From Aegilops tauschii subsp. strangulata (lineage: Eukaryota; Streptophyta; Magnoliopsida; Poales; Poaceae), in NCBI RefSeq assembly GCF_002575655.3, contig NC_053035.3, positions 94,761,322 through 94,825,321 of the forward strand: a stretch of DNA of 64,000 bases. Direction: 5' to 3'. The translations under genes were made by a program, and so were the position numbers. The notes beneath the pieces were generated by a model, which saw only the letters and a list, made by a program, of their open reading frames with translations, did not search any database and was not told where the DNA came from. This document shows, in pieces, positions 12,265 to 21,930 of the stretch (positions are counted from its first letter, which is position 1; every line of letters starts with the position of its first letter).

Positions 12265-12515
12265 AAGATGTCGGTGTGAAACGACACCTATGGGATCACA
12301 AGAATCCCTTCTACGGTTGCCGGGGCGCAGGGTTGTGAGAAGAACAAGATTAGTAATCGGCACAAGGATCGTTTACCCAGGTTCGGGCCGCGTGGATGCG
12401 TAAAACCCTAGTCTTGCTTTGGTGGGTGTATTGAGTGTTCTTGAGCTCCTGAACTAGCTGCGGTGGCCGCGTGGTTCAAAAGAGCTGAATCCCTCTCCAG
12501 TACCCCATGGGCCTC

Positions 12516-12523
12516 CTTTTATA
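12516..12523 (-). promoter_or_regulatory. TATA box of the A LTR
   Basis: Minus-strand TATAAAAG lies about 250 bp before the LTR end. This gives a short R-U5 segment before the primer site. Confidence 0.6.
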
Positions 12524-12956
12524 GTCGAAAAGGGGATGCCACAGTGGCACACGGGAGGTGGAAAGGCGTACAGTACTGTGAGCTTATCGCCCGTATTACC
12601 TGACAAGACGCATTTAATGCGCCGCAGAGGTGTCCCCTAGCTTTATCGGGGGCGGGAGCGAGGCCCGTCCCGTCCGTCGGCGCTCCTCCTCGCTTCGACA
12701 CGCGCCCTGGCTAGCGATGCGTGCGGTGCCATGTAGGCAGGTAGGCAGCTGAGGTGGCACGGTGGTGGAGCCTTCACGAAGATCTGCATGCCACCACGCA
12801 GGCGTGTGCTGAGTTGGCCTGGGAGCTGCATGTTGCCACGCAGGTGCCTGCCCAATTGGTCGGGCTGGCAGCTGCATGCCAACGGCGGTGGAGACTTGGT
12901 TGGTGCGGTCCCGGCAGCGGCCCTGCTGACGCCCTTGGCGAGGGCCTTGCCGGGTG

Positions 12957-13236
12957 GCCCGGCAAGGGTCTTGCCATGGCGCGCTGTCGTCCCCGACAAG
13001 GATCTTGCCAGGGGTCTTATGGCTCTCCTCGGCAAGGATCTTGCCGAGGACCGTTGTCTTTTAATCCTCATCTGATCTTTAGTGTTTCTTGGTCTTGACA
13101 AAGATCTGCATGCCACCACGGAGGTGCCTCCCGAGCCCTAGTTCCAACATGGTTGATGGTGTTGGAAACCGTGGGCTCAAGGTTGGCTCACTCCGCTGGC
13201 GTGGGCGAGCCGCCCCGACAAGGGTCTTGCCGGGGG
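12957..13236. repeat. Cluster of CAAG-CTTG palindromes in the A LTR
   Basis: Four copies of a hairpin-forming unit lie near 12958, 12992, 13027 and 13214. The third is a perfect 10-bp stem, cctcggcaag and cttgccgagg around a 3-nt loop (13027-13049). The others carry one or two changes (cggcaagggtcttgccatgg; ccgacaaggatcttgccagg). They lie upstream of the TATA box on the minus strand, in the U3 enhancer position. Confidence 0.65.
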
Positions 13237-13418
13237 AACCTGCTTCGCCTCCCTGCTCTTTGTGCTTCTTGGCTTGGCGTTGCCTTGGCTATCTTGGGCT
13301 TTGGTTTTACCTTGGTTCACCTCCCCTGTTCTGCTTGGTGTGGCCGCGGGCGCGGCTCCGACTGTCCGTGCACAGGTAAAGGGGTACAAAGGTGCGCCCC
13401 CTCTTTTGTACACCAACA

Positions 13419-14585
13419 CCGATCTAGTTAGGTTTGCTTACCAAACACATGGTTCCCCATCATCATCCATGCATGCGTCCCGACAGATCTATCACGCACA
13501 GGCACACATAGAAACACATCGCCACTCTTATTGATAATATTGCAGTTCTACCCTCAGTTTGTCTAGTAGGCCTCTCCCACCATCTTCGAGAAGCAACTCC
13601 ATCACCCATCCAGCACTCTACCCCTCCCTCTCTCTCTCTCTCTGTCCCAACCTATTTCCCGTCCTTCAGTTATGTATGGATGTCGACCTCTCTCCCTCAA
13701 GACATAGCTGGGTCTCTCCTTCTCAACACATATACGAGTCGTTCTACCTCTCTAGCTAGGCCTCTGCCTCCCCCCTCCCCCCACCCCCCCACACACACTG
13801 ATACATCGAGTGCTCTAGTCATGTCTCCCTGCCACACACAAACTTGCCATGTGCCCTCTGATGTTCTGGTAGGTCACTCGCCCAATATCTTTGACTTGCA
13901 CACACACAATTTTGATGGCTCTCTTCATTGATCTCGCACCCACCCACTTGATCCTCTCTTGGACTCTATCGATATCTATGACCCCTCCCTCTCTTCTCGT
14001 GGATCACCCCCTCTATATATGGTATGGATAGGCCTCTATTTCAGACACATTGCATGCAAAATTTTGTTTGAGATGTCATCGACACATATTCCCACAGATA
14101 CATTCACGAAATCACACCCCCCAAACAAAAAACACTCATGAACGCACACGCCATCTGTGTAGGTTTGTATCTCTCTCACACACACCCACGTAGGTGGGGG
14201 ACGTGCACGAAGAGAAGAGGTGCATGCACAGCGCACGTACTCCCGTCTCTTTCCCAACCACACCCGCGGGGGTACATGGTGGAGCTCATTTCTGTACGAA
14301 AAGGCAGCCCACGTGGTAATTTGACACGTGTACTGGTTGTCCACTTGATGGAGGATCGTCTACCACGGGTGGACAAACAAATTGCGACTCAACGCGTTAT
14401 GTTAAAAAAGAGGCAAACCATGTGGGGCCTACCTTAGAGGCAAGGTTCTATACACTCGAGATGCTCTGTACGTATGACTTTTGATGTGACCCGTCAACTC
14501 GCAGAATGAGGAGAAGCTTGCTTTGTACGCCGTCTCCCCCTTCCCACGGGCGTGGTGGCTCGCAGGACGAGGTGAAGCTTGCTTA
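13419..14585. other. Low-copy island, first part
   Basis: I see no supported gene. The region has a CT-rich half with a (TC)n microsatellite at about 13626-13643 and a CA-rich stretch near 13791. Two copies of a short motif with ctcgcag(g)a(a/c)gagg...aagcttgctt lie at about 14502 and 14570, and a third partial copy lies beyond the next MITE near 14872. Confidence 0.5.
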
Positions 14586-14829
14586 CTACTACTCATTGTA
14601 TATTGGTTTATTGGTCCCCATTGTATATTGTGTCAAATTTTGACTATAGATTGAACTAACAAAAGGTTCATGCATGTTACCAAAAATTATATCATTGAAA
14701 ACTATGTTGAAATACGAATACAACGATATAATTTTTGTTGACATGCATTAACATTTTGTTAGCTAAATATTTGGTCAAAATTTGGCACGAACTACAAAGG
14801 TGACCTATAAACCAGGACGGAGGTAGTAG
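14586..14829. mobile_element. Stowaway-like MITE
   Basis: The two halves are inverted copies: gtcaaattttgac near 14632 pairs with the stretch near 14773, and the tgcatgttacc region near 14671 pairs with one near 14740. The right end gives ctacctccgtcctgg on the minus strand, close to the Stowaway end. TA dinucleotides flank both ends. It has no coding capacity. Confidence 0.6.
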
Positions 14830-14899
14830 TACTATGCCTTACGCCCGCTCCCTCGCCCACGCGCGCGGTGGCTCGCAGGACGAGGAGAAAATTTTACTA

Positions 14900-15091
14900 C
14901 TCCCTCCATTTACTCCTCGTCCCTACCTTGGATAGAGAGTTTTTCATATTGTTTGGAATATATGTCCTTTAGTAGATTTCAATATGAACTACTAGTACAT
15001 ACTCCAAACACTGATGTATATAGACGTATTTTAGAGTGTAGATTCACTCATTTTGCTCCGTATGTAGTCCATATGGAAACGGACGTAATAG
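14900..15091. mobile_element. Degenerate Stowaway MITE (Athos/Thalos-like)
   Basis: It begins with ctccctcc after a TA. It contains the Triticeae Stowaway hallmark blocks tagatttcaatatg and gagtgtagattcactcattt, then gtagtccatatgg. The right terminal repeat is decayed (ggacgtaatagta), so that end is approximate. Confidence 0.6.
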
Positions 15092-15369
15092 TACGCACTC
15101 TCCCTCGCCCCTCGACCCTCGCCCACATGGTGGACGTGCAGCAATTCATTCGGTCTCATATAGCCAGCACGATATATACTGCAGTACTATTATTGCTCGA
15201 CTTCCCGAAGAGGAGAAGAGCCAATCGCAAGGTTAATATTTTGGAGATGCCAAGCGCAAGGTTTATAGGAGAACGAGTAGTAGGTGCCGCATCATTTACA
15301 AATAAAGTTTTTTTCTTCAGTGGCACGTACGTAATATAAATAGGTTCATATGGAGAGAAAAGGAAACCG

Positions 15370-16020
15370 CTCCACTATATACATAGGCAGGACGAGCCTA
15401 CACGGTTGCTTGCTGGGGTTGCTCTCTTCACACTCTCTCGCACAAAACGACTATGGCCACATCTCTAACATCTCGGCGGACGTGGGTGGATGCTTAGTGT
15501 AGATGCTTTCGTCGTCGCCGACGGCGAAAACCCACTGTCGGCACGTCCCGATCAGGGGTCCCCGCCGTTCTCTCTCACAAAGCCAGTGAGGTTGCCTTCG
15601 TCCCTTGCTCACTGCTACGACGCGAGAAGTTGCTGCCTCCCGCCGCCCTCGTCTAGTTTGAGCTACGTCCCAACATCCCTCAGGTACAACTCCCTTGACA
15701 GCCGGCTTGCACCACTACTCCAGCTGCCCACATCACTCCATGTGGATATTTCTCTACTTCTTTGCCACGCACATACCTCTACTGGCTTCTACGTACTTTA
15801 TTTGTGATGAGTTTATGTCTCATCAACTAGTCCCAGTAATCTTATTCTAATCACGCTTCATCAATTTCTTTGCCACAGGGATGCTGATCTCGATTTTGGT
15901 GAAACTGCACAAAATGATTCGATGGTCAAAGGGTTGCAAACTTCATTTCTTCTGAAGCTCCAACGTTGCCAGCAAATTAAAGCCTGGTTAGGGTTTACAG
16001 TTCAAGGGCTAGGGACTGCA
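15370..16020 (+). other. Gene-like block 1: possible promoter, first exon and a later exon
   Basis: A TATA-like tatatacata (about 15376) is followed by gttgctctcttcacactctctc, a 22-nt string repeated in block 2 (18333-18354). After a short C-rich ORF there is a possible donor (ctcag|gtacaa, near 15684). A possible acceptor (ccacag, ending 15878) precedes a stretch with gtgaaactgcacaaaatga. That motif recurs as gtggaactgcacaagagga at 19912, 20091 and 61647. It could be a decayed plant gene with duplicated exons. I do not recognise the protein. Confidence 0.3.
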
Positions 16021-16040
16021 TGGATCATTTTTTTTCTTTA

Positions 16041-16138
16041 GCTGTCTCTGTTCCAAAATAAGTGTCAACTTTAGTAGTAGCACAACTTTGTACTGAAGTT
16101 TGCATAAAGTTGAGACACTTATTTTGGAACAGAGGGAG
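16041..16138. mobile_element. Short Stowaway MITE
   Basis: This 98-bp element is almost wholly an inverted repeat. ctgttccaaaataagtgtc (16048) pairs with gacacttattttggaacag (16114). The outer right end gggagt matches the Stowaway end ctccct, and TA lies just left of the element. Repeats of this type make hairpin transcripts and have no genes. Confidence 0.75.
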
Positions 16139-16939
16139 TTCATATTGGCTATGATCTGTCAATCATTGAGATGCAATAGCATGCATGTGAGTCTCCTTTG
16201 TATTTGATGAAATGTTGCAACGGGCAACCTTGGACGCAAGATACATGAAACAGAAGCTGGAAGCTTCATAGCATTGTACAAATTTATCTTGCTGATAAAT
16301 TACAGTACGTACGATACTAGTAGTACTATGTAAAGAGTTAGGTGTCGCATGGTGTCCAGAAAATATGTTGATAATGTGAGGTGGGCCATGTAATCACTAA
16401 GCCTATGTGTTTTCACTGCTCTCGCACTCCTTCGCTGTAAGAATGGAGAAAATTGTAATCTAGTAGTACCTCCTTTCGCCGAAAGCGTGGGACATCCAGC
16501 AGTCCTACCACCTCACTAATAATGACCAATGAGCCATCAAATCACACAGACCCAGCAGTAAGTTGGACGGACGAAGCCACCATCACTCTTGAATCCGCTT
16601 CTCTCTTCAACGCTGGCGCCAGTGAGAGGTCGCGTCCGCTCTGCCCGGGCATGAATGCGGCACCGATTCTTTGGAGCGGCGCTGACTGTTTCGGGCTGGA
16701 AGCGCGCGCGGGCAATGGAGGGGCTTTGGGTGGGCCAGGCTGGTCAGGAGCGGGTGTGGCAGCGGGTCCGCCTGTCCTGACAGGACGCCCGGAAGAGGAT
16801 GCACCGACTCTCGCGGCTAAATCATACACTACACACCATCTCTCTGTAGGAGTAGGTCGATGTGTCGCTCTCTCTAACACACACATGTTGTTAAACACAC
16901 ATGCACACGCACACACAGGTTCATAGAATAGGAATATCG
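16139..16939. other. Low-copy stretch without a supported gene
   Basis: Nothing definite. A GC-rich segment (about 16600-16800) has overlapping ORFs on both strands, Pro/Ala/Arg-rich and with no recognisable domain. A (CA)-rich run lies near 16880-16917. Confidence 0.4.
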
Positions 16940-16980
16940 TGCATGTTACTAGTCCAAGTTACTCACCACTATGACCAGCC
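16940..16980. mobile_element. 3' end fragment of a MITE
   Basis: The terminal sequence ccaagttactcaccactatgaccagcc matches the right end of the complete MITE at 17358-17630 with a few changes. It is followed, like that copy, by taa. The left part is not recognisable. Confidence 0.5.
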
Positions 16981-17357
16981 TAAGCAATGTAACCAAACGC
17001 TCCTTACTCTGCCTTGTTATCTCCCTCGGAAACCCAATGCATGGAGCGCAACTACGCGTTGATCAGTCAAGAAATCAAAGTCGGCTTGCATGCGAGTTAA
17101 TACGTGGCCCTGCATGGTAGCTAAAATGGCATCTCTTAGTTGTTGGGATTAATTGTTGCGTTTAGAGACACAAATCAGGGCTTTAATTGGAGGAAGGACC
17201 GGTCAAGTTTCTCCATCTCCTCCAATCTGCTTGCACCTTGGTCCCGCTGCACCTTCTAACGTGACTTATTACACCTAGACGGAGGGAGTAGTACGAGATA
17301 CGGTGGCACACTAACTTAGGTCGAATACAAGTGCCCAAAATTGTGTGCATGTTATAT

Positions 17358-17630
17358 GGCTGGTCATAGTGGGAGTAACTTAGCAAGTAACATAGCGCAT
17401 TTCAAGACAAGTTTGCTTATGTGGCATATAGTTAATGAAGAGAGAAGTGTTTGGAGTAACATAATATGTTACTGTAACATAATGCAACCCAAAGAAAAAT
17501 GAGTCTATAATGTAATAAATGCAATCATCTATGATACTACTTGTATGTTACTTTGCACTATGAAGGTAGTAACAAAGACTAGTGTCAAATGCATGAAACT
17601 AGTCTAAGTTACTCCCCACTATGACCAGCC
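17358..17630. mobile_element. Complete 273-bp MITE with 27-bp terminal inverted repeats
   Basis: The left end ggctggtcatagtgggagta and the right end (minus strand ggctggtcatagtggggagt) are near-perfect inverted copies, continuing to acttag. TA-containing flanks fit a Tourist/Harbinger-like element, but I cannot settle the superfamily or the exact duplication. Non-coding. Confidence 0.7.
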
Positions 17631-17996
17631 TAATAAGGATTCACTTAAAATAGTACGTGAGCGAACAGAGGTATCAATTGGACAGTGTTCACGAGCAGTA
17701 GCGAGATGTGTGAGGTAAGATACACCGCTGGCACTTTTAATTTTTCTTATTAATTTGTTTGTTTCACCCTCTGACTGGTGGGACCCAACGTACTACATGG
17801 AGAGAGGTAAGGTGACTAAGGCTGCATTATTTCTGTACTACCAACACTGCTTTAAATCCCAAAAGACCTTACTACCAAAGCCACATGACACGATTATGAT
17901 TTAAATCCCAATGACTCGCACACAAAAAAACATGGCATGCTTGTCACACGAATGCAGGAATGTATAAAAGGTTATTTTCCTCTCGTTGAACATAAT

Positions 17997-18068
17997 GGGA
18001 GGGTGGTGTAGCTGGTTATCCTGTTCGCTCATAAAACTTGAGGTCTCGGGTTGGATAACTACATTTGA
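17997..18068 (+). pseudogene. tRNA-Met(CAT)-like relic or SINE head
   Basis: The segment resembles an elongator tRNA-Met: a D-arm/A-box-like ggtggtgtagctggttatc, an anticodon-loop-like gctcataa with CAT, and a B-box-like gggttggata. The 3' acceptor strand does not pair with the 5' gggaggg, so it is not a working tRNA. It is either a decayed tRNA gene or the head of a tRNA-derived SINE. Confidence 0.4.
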
Positions 18069-18239
18069 GCATAATTTTATTTGTTTCGACTTCTTTCTTC
18101 CACCCAATGACAGGTAGGCCCCGCACGACAGAGAGAGAAAGTGATCTGGGGCGGTGCCAGGAGGATTCTTTGACTGGTCAAAATGGATGGATACAGAGCT
18201 ATACGATCTCGTAGTGACCGTATAATCACCTCATCACGT

Positions 18240-18640
18240 ATACGCTGCAGCCTCGGCTCTTTTTGTCTAGGGTTTGCACTCTTCACACTCTCTCTCCAGT
18301 ATATATATACACGCTGGACCATCAGCGCTTGTAGTTGCTCTCTTCACACTCTCTCACCCTCTCCAGATCTAAACAAGACTTCGTTGGCCTCTGTCTCCCC
18401 CCTCACTGCTGGTCAAAGAGCCGGCAGGATCCATCCGCCGGGAAGGGAAGGAGTCTTAACACCGTCGCCGTCGGCGAGGGAGGTAATCCAGCACCGGCGC
18501 AGTTGTTCTCTTTCACCCAGCGGCGGTGCGGGAGGGCCTCCGACCCCTTCTTCCTCGCCGCCATACGTAGTGTGGGCCGAACGGCCTTCGGTCGCCCACT
18601 GAACCACACCCCAAGAACCTTAAGGTATAATTTACTTATT
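18240..18640 (+). promoter_or_regulatory. Gene-like block 2: TATA box and first-exon-like sequence
   Basis: The run atatatataca (18300-18311) is followed about 20-40 bp later by gttgctctcttcacactctctc, shared with block 1 near 15412. A GC-rich stretch then ends in a possible donor, ccttaag|gtataa (near 18623). The frames through it encode nothing I recognise. The shared 22-mer and similar layout suggest a duplicated promoter/5' exon. Confidence 0.3.
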
Positions 18641-18691
18641 CCACATGCATTGCTCTAGCTGCATGTGGGCTTTTTCCGCTTCTCCACTCGA

Positions 18692-18930
18692 ATCTAGGTG
18701 TTGGATCAAACAGGAAAGTAATGGGTAAAGTTGTATAGCATGAATCTAGGACGTGGTTGAAAGAGCAAAGGAATGGGGGAGACTAGTGGGGAAAGTCGTA
18801 TAGCATGAATCTAGGACGTGGTTCAAAAAGGAAAGGAATGGGGGAACGTAGTGGGGAAAGTTGTATAGCGTGAATCTAGGACGTGGTTCAAAGAGGAAAG
18901 GAAGGGGGAAAGTACTAGTATAGACTGGCT
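18692..18930. repeat. 65-bp minisatellite, about 3.5 units
   Basis: The unit begins atctaggacgtggttcaaag and includes gtggggaaagttgtatagc. The first and last units are partial. Copy 2 of R has about 4.5 units, one of them 13 bp shorter, so the array has changed length since R was duplicated. Confidence 0.8.
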
Positions 18931-19232
18931 ATCCAGCACCTACATTTGTCGAAAAGGGAAAACAATGAAAAACGCAGTACGCACATCTGTAACGAACTGA
19001 TCTTTTTGTTTTGGGGGATAAGGCTGTAGAGTTTGAGCATGACTAGATTTGTTGCGTTCACATAGGGAAAGGTGTCTAAAGATAAAAAAAACTGGGACCA
19101 ACACAAATATGCTCCTTGGTTGTTTGTTCTTTGTTGCAACAGACTGTGCATCACCCCTTCATACATTGGTAGATGCACATGGTGCTGGTGCGTCCACTGT
19201 CCCATGCAACTCTTTAGCTGTTGTTAATCTAA

Positions 19233-19545
19233 GGCCCTCTTTGCTTAAAAAGTCCCTAGTCCCTACATGCTTGGTTCCAGGGAATAAACATGGACTAGAG
19301 GTTATTAAATAACATTCTAAAAGACCATGTTACCCCTAGTAATGAACTAATAGAGACAAGGTGCGATGCGGGGCAGGGGCAACTATTGGAAAAAGTCCCA
19401 AAAAGACTCTCCCTCGGGGTCTTCTTTCTTTAGTCCCAAATGCCCACTTTTAGTCCCTAAAAGTCCCTCCTGTTTGGTTTAGATGGGACTGACACGGACT
19501 TTTTTTAGCTCCTACACCAAAAAGTCCCTGTAAACAAACACCCTC
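19233..19545. mobile_element. Tourist-like MITE in R copy 1
   Basis: This 313-bp element is flanked by TAA on both sides. It starts ggccctctttg (ggccctgtttggtt in copy 2) and ends caaacaccctc, imperfect inverted ends with an agtccc block inside each. It occurs in both R copies with identical length and target site, so it was present before R was duplicated. Confidence 0.65.
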
Positions 19546-20447
19546 TAATAATGCCGCTGGAAAATTGATGCAATGCCACAGTTAAAAGCAAATTACATGT
19601 TTAATGAATTTAATTGTTAATATAATCTCTCTGTTAATATTAATCAATGCCACCGTTTGATAAATGCTACTGTCTTGCTTTCTTTCCCATTTAGATAAGT
19701 TAGATGCTTCTTTTTGTTGGCTTCTGTGTCATCCACCGCTATTGACCACTAGTTGTTTCCTTTGCACCTTTGTGTAAACAGGGTTATCTACTTCACCTCG
19801 TTGCTATTGTGACCTTTTGTTGCACTGCACAAAACACTTTTGTTTTATGAGTGTTTTGTGCAGTTCAACCAAAATTTCACACCGACAACGTTGCTTGATT
19901 GCTTGATCTTAGTGGAACTGCACAAGAGGAGATCTTACTTCCTATCCGTGTTGGCAAATTTGGTTCAGATCTTCTTCTTGTGAGTTGTTAGAATTCCGCG
20001 TCATGAGAGGTCAGTACTAGCTTTCTTTCACATGATTGCGCGGTGTGCTTTCATATGTTGTGCTACTTGAATGGTAATGTTGCTTGATTTTAGTGAACTG
20101 CACAAATGGAGACTGTCGGATGTGGGGTTCCGGCAAACCCTTAAGGTTCGAACACTGGGTGCGCACGAAGTCTTTCCCTCCTACCAATCTACGCCCTAGC
20201 TCGCTAAGATCTCGTGCACGAACTCGACGAACTCGCAACACAGAAAGACACGAGGTTTATACTGGTTCGGGCCACCGTTGTGGTGTAATACCCTACTCCG
20301 GTGTGGTGGTGGTGGATTGCCTCTTGGGCTGATGAATAGTACAAGGGGAGAACAGCCTCCTGAGGTTGAGGTGTTCTTGTGGCTAGGCTCTCGATCGGAT
20401 TGGATCAAGCTAAGATGAGATTGCCCCTACTTTGGTGGCTAGCTCTA

Positions 20448-20455
20448 CTTATATA
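20448..20455 (-). promoter_or_regulatory. TATA box of the B LTR
   Basis: Minus-strand TATATAAG with CCTGGGCC-like sequence upstream. The equivalent position in F has TATAAATA (62333-62340). Confidence 0.55.
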
Positions 20456-20752
20456 GGCCCTGGTCCTCTTCCCAAATATCGAGCGGGAAGGGAGCCAACA
20501 ACGGCGGGCAAATTTGAAGGGGGACAGCTAGTATAAGCTATCCTGACAAAAGCGGTCTTCGCCTGCGAAAAGCCCTGGTGGTGACGCCGTCTTGGGCTCC
20601 ACGATGAACTCCATCTTGCCGTCCTCCTGGTCTTGGTCTTGTTGCACCAATATAGCAACCTTTGCCTGATGCCTCGGTACTCTGCGCCTGTGCTGGCCTC
20701 CTTAGCACCAAAGAGGAAATAAGAACGTTGTGCACGCTGGCGCCAGCCTGGC

Positions 20753-20757
20753 ACTTG
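20753..20757. repeat. Left target-site duplication of element C (acttg)
   Basis: acttg at 20753-20757 and at 34637-34641 flank C exactly. This proves C's insertion into the B LTR. Confidence 0.9.
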
Positions 20758-21930
20758 TGTCAGAGTAAATGGCCACGGGTAGCCTAACCGACTGCCCCTG
20801 GTTCTTCTGAAAAAATTATCAGGCCTTTGGGCCTCCGAGCATTCCAAGCATTGGGCCGACTTCCCTGGCCGGCTACTTCTGAAGCCGACTTCCGGAAGGC
20901 GACCCAGCCTCAGCAACCTCTCCCCAGGACAACTATGGGGTGGCCGACTCCAGGAGGCCGGCCAAGAAGGACGCCGACTCCAAGAAGGCGGCCGAGACCA
21001 CAACCACCCAAGCAACCCCCACATAACAGTGACAAGACGGGGTGTGGCCACAGTGTGGCCCACTACCCCTGAGGCCCAAGGCAGGCGTGGCCACAGGAGG
21101 CCGTACGGGATGGCCGTCTCCTGTGTGGCTCGGCAATGTAGCCATGCCAGCCTCGACGTCGTCCACGACCGACTCCTGTACGGCCCGCGGGCGGCGGGCC
21201 CCTTCTGCCAGAGAGAGGCGCAAAGGCGGCCCGGCCTCCTCCAGTCGGCCCGGGGTGTAGCCGGCCCCCAGAAGCCGGCTACTCCCTTTCCTCGAAGCAG
21301 GAGCCCCATTAAGGAAAACAAGACGAGGTAAGGCTACAGTGAGAGTCCCCGAGGCGGCCCACTATAGCCACGCTTACCTCGACAAAGCCCTCGTCATCAG
21401 AGGCGAGGCTACAGTAAGCAGCCGCCGACAAGACCCCAGGCGGTGGGACCGGCCTGTCGACCAAGAAGCCGGCAGCCGGCGGGACCCACCAGTCGGCGGG
21501 ACCCAACAGCCGGCGGAGAAGCCGGCGAGCGTAGACACTGACGGCTGGGACCAGTACCCAGGCGGATTACCATTGTGTCCCCGGGGGGTAGGCCTATATA
21601 AACCCCCCGGAGCACCCATGCAAAGGGTTGGCTTCTAAGCATAGCACACACACCATAGATAGAGAGAAGCAAGAGCTAGCCCTGTTCTTCTTCTCCCTTG
21701 AACCCAACAGCTCTAGGAGCGATTGTAGCTACCTTTCCTTGATCTAGTGAGCATGCAGAGACCCCGCAGAGCAGGACTAGGGTGTTATCTCCTCGGAGAG
21801 CCCCGAACCTGGGTAAAATCCGCCGGCGTGCATGTCTTCGCCTCATCCCGTTTCCAGGCACCGGCGATGTCTTATTGGCTCCCACAATGATAACCCATCC
21901 ATTGGCATATGTCGCACCAACCACCCGACA
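20758..21930 (+). repeat. 5' LTR of element C
   Basis: It runs from TGTCAGAG to CCGACA, 1173 bp, GC-rich, with many gccggc units. TATA box at 21595. The start has TGTCA where the 3' LTR has TGTCG. Confidence 0.9.
21595..21601 (+). promoter_or_regulatory. TATA box of the C 5' LTR
   Basis: TATATAA after a G run, about 330 bp before the LTR end; identical in the 3' LTR at 34300. Transcripts should start near 21625. Confidence 0.65.

Larger units (their letters stand above)
4553..13418 (-). mobile_element. Element A: old minus-strand Tat-type Gypsy retrotransposon (partial)
   Basis: Read on the minus strand, the order is 5' LTR (13418-12269), primer site, gag, protease, RT, RNase H, archaeal-type RNase H, integrase, then the end of a second ORF on the opposite strand. 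The 3' LTR is missing because W interrupts the element at 4552/4553 and the rest lies beyond the left edge. The polyprotein has many in-frame stops and at least one frameshift, and the YxDD motif of RT is lost, so this copy cannot move itself. The right target-site copy would be ccgat (13419-13423). Confidence 0.8.
12269..13418 (-). repeat. 5' LTR of element A
   Basis: The 1150 bp LTR is bounded by near-perfect inverted ends: TGTCGGTG at 12269 and CACCAACA at 13418. On its own strand it begins TGTTGGTG and ends CACCGACA, followed by the primer site. A TATA box for minus-strand transcription lies at 12516-12523. The upstream half holds a cluster of short palindromes. Confidence 0.8.
18692..20113 (+). 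repeat. Repeat R, copy 1 (interrupted by element B)
   Basis: This 1.42 kb sequence is repeated in the same orientation at 59815-61227, with small indels and several percent substitutions. It contains a 65-bp minisatellite, a Tourist-like MITE and two exon-like ttag|tggaactgcacaaga motifs. It ends at gagac (20109-20113), directly before the LTR of B. In copy 2 the same gagac is followed by aagacttcc, so copy 2 preserves the empty insertion site of B. Confidence 0.85.
20114..20757 (-). repeat. 3' LTR of B, left segment
   Basis: It starts TGTCGGATG at 20114 and is cut by C at 20757/20758. It resumes at 34637, where acttg is duplicated. The full LTR would be about 901 bp. The sequence matches 59609-59813 and, more distantly, the F LTR. 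A minus-strand TATATAAG (20448-20455) is the likely promoter. Confidence 0.85.

Noticed and set aside
15490..15807. 105-codon ORF after the first promoter-like block
   Set aside because: No homology recognised, a possible splice donor lies inside it and the start is uncertain. It is kept only as part of a gene-like block.
18183..18658. Two overlapping 107-139 codon ORFs in gene-like block 2
   Set aside because: Low-complexity Ser/Pro/Arg products without a family. They may include a first exon, but I cannot support either frame as a protein.
20449..21321. 290-codon minus-strand ORF across the B LTR and C 5' LTR
   Set aside because: It spans an insertion junction between two LTRs, so it cannot be an evolved gene.
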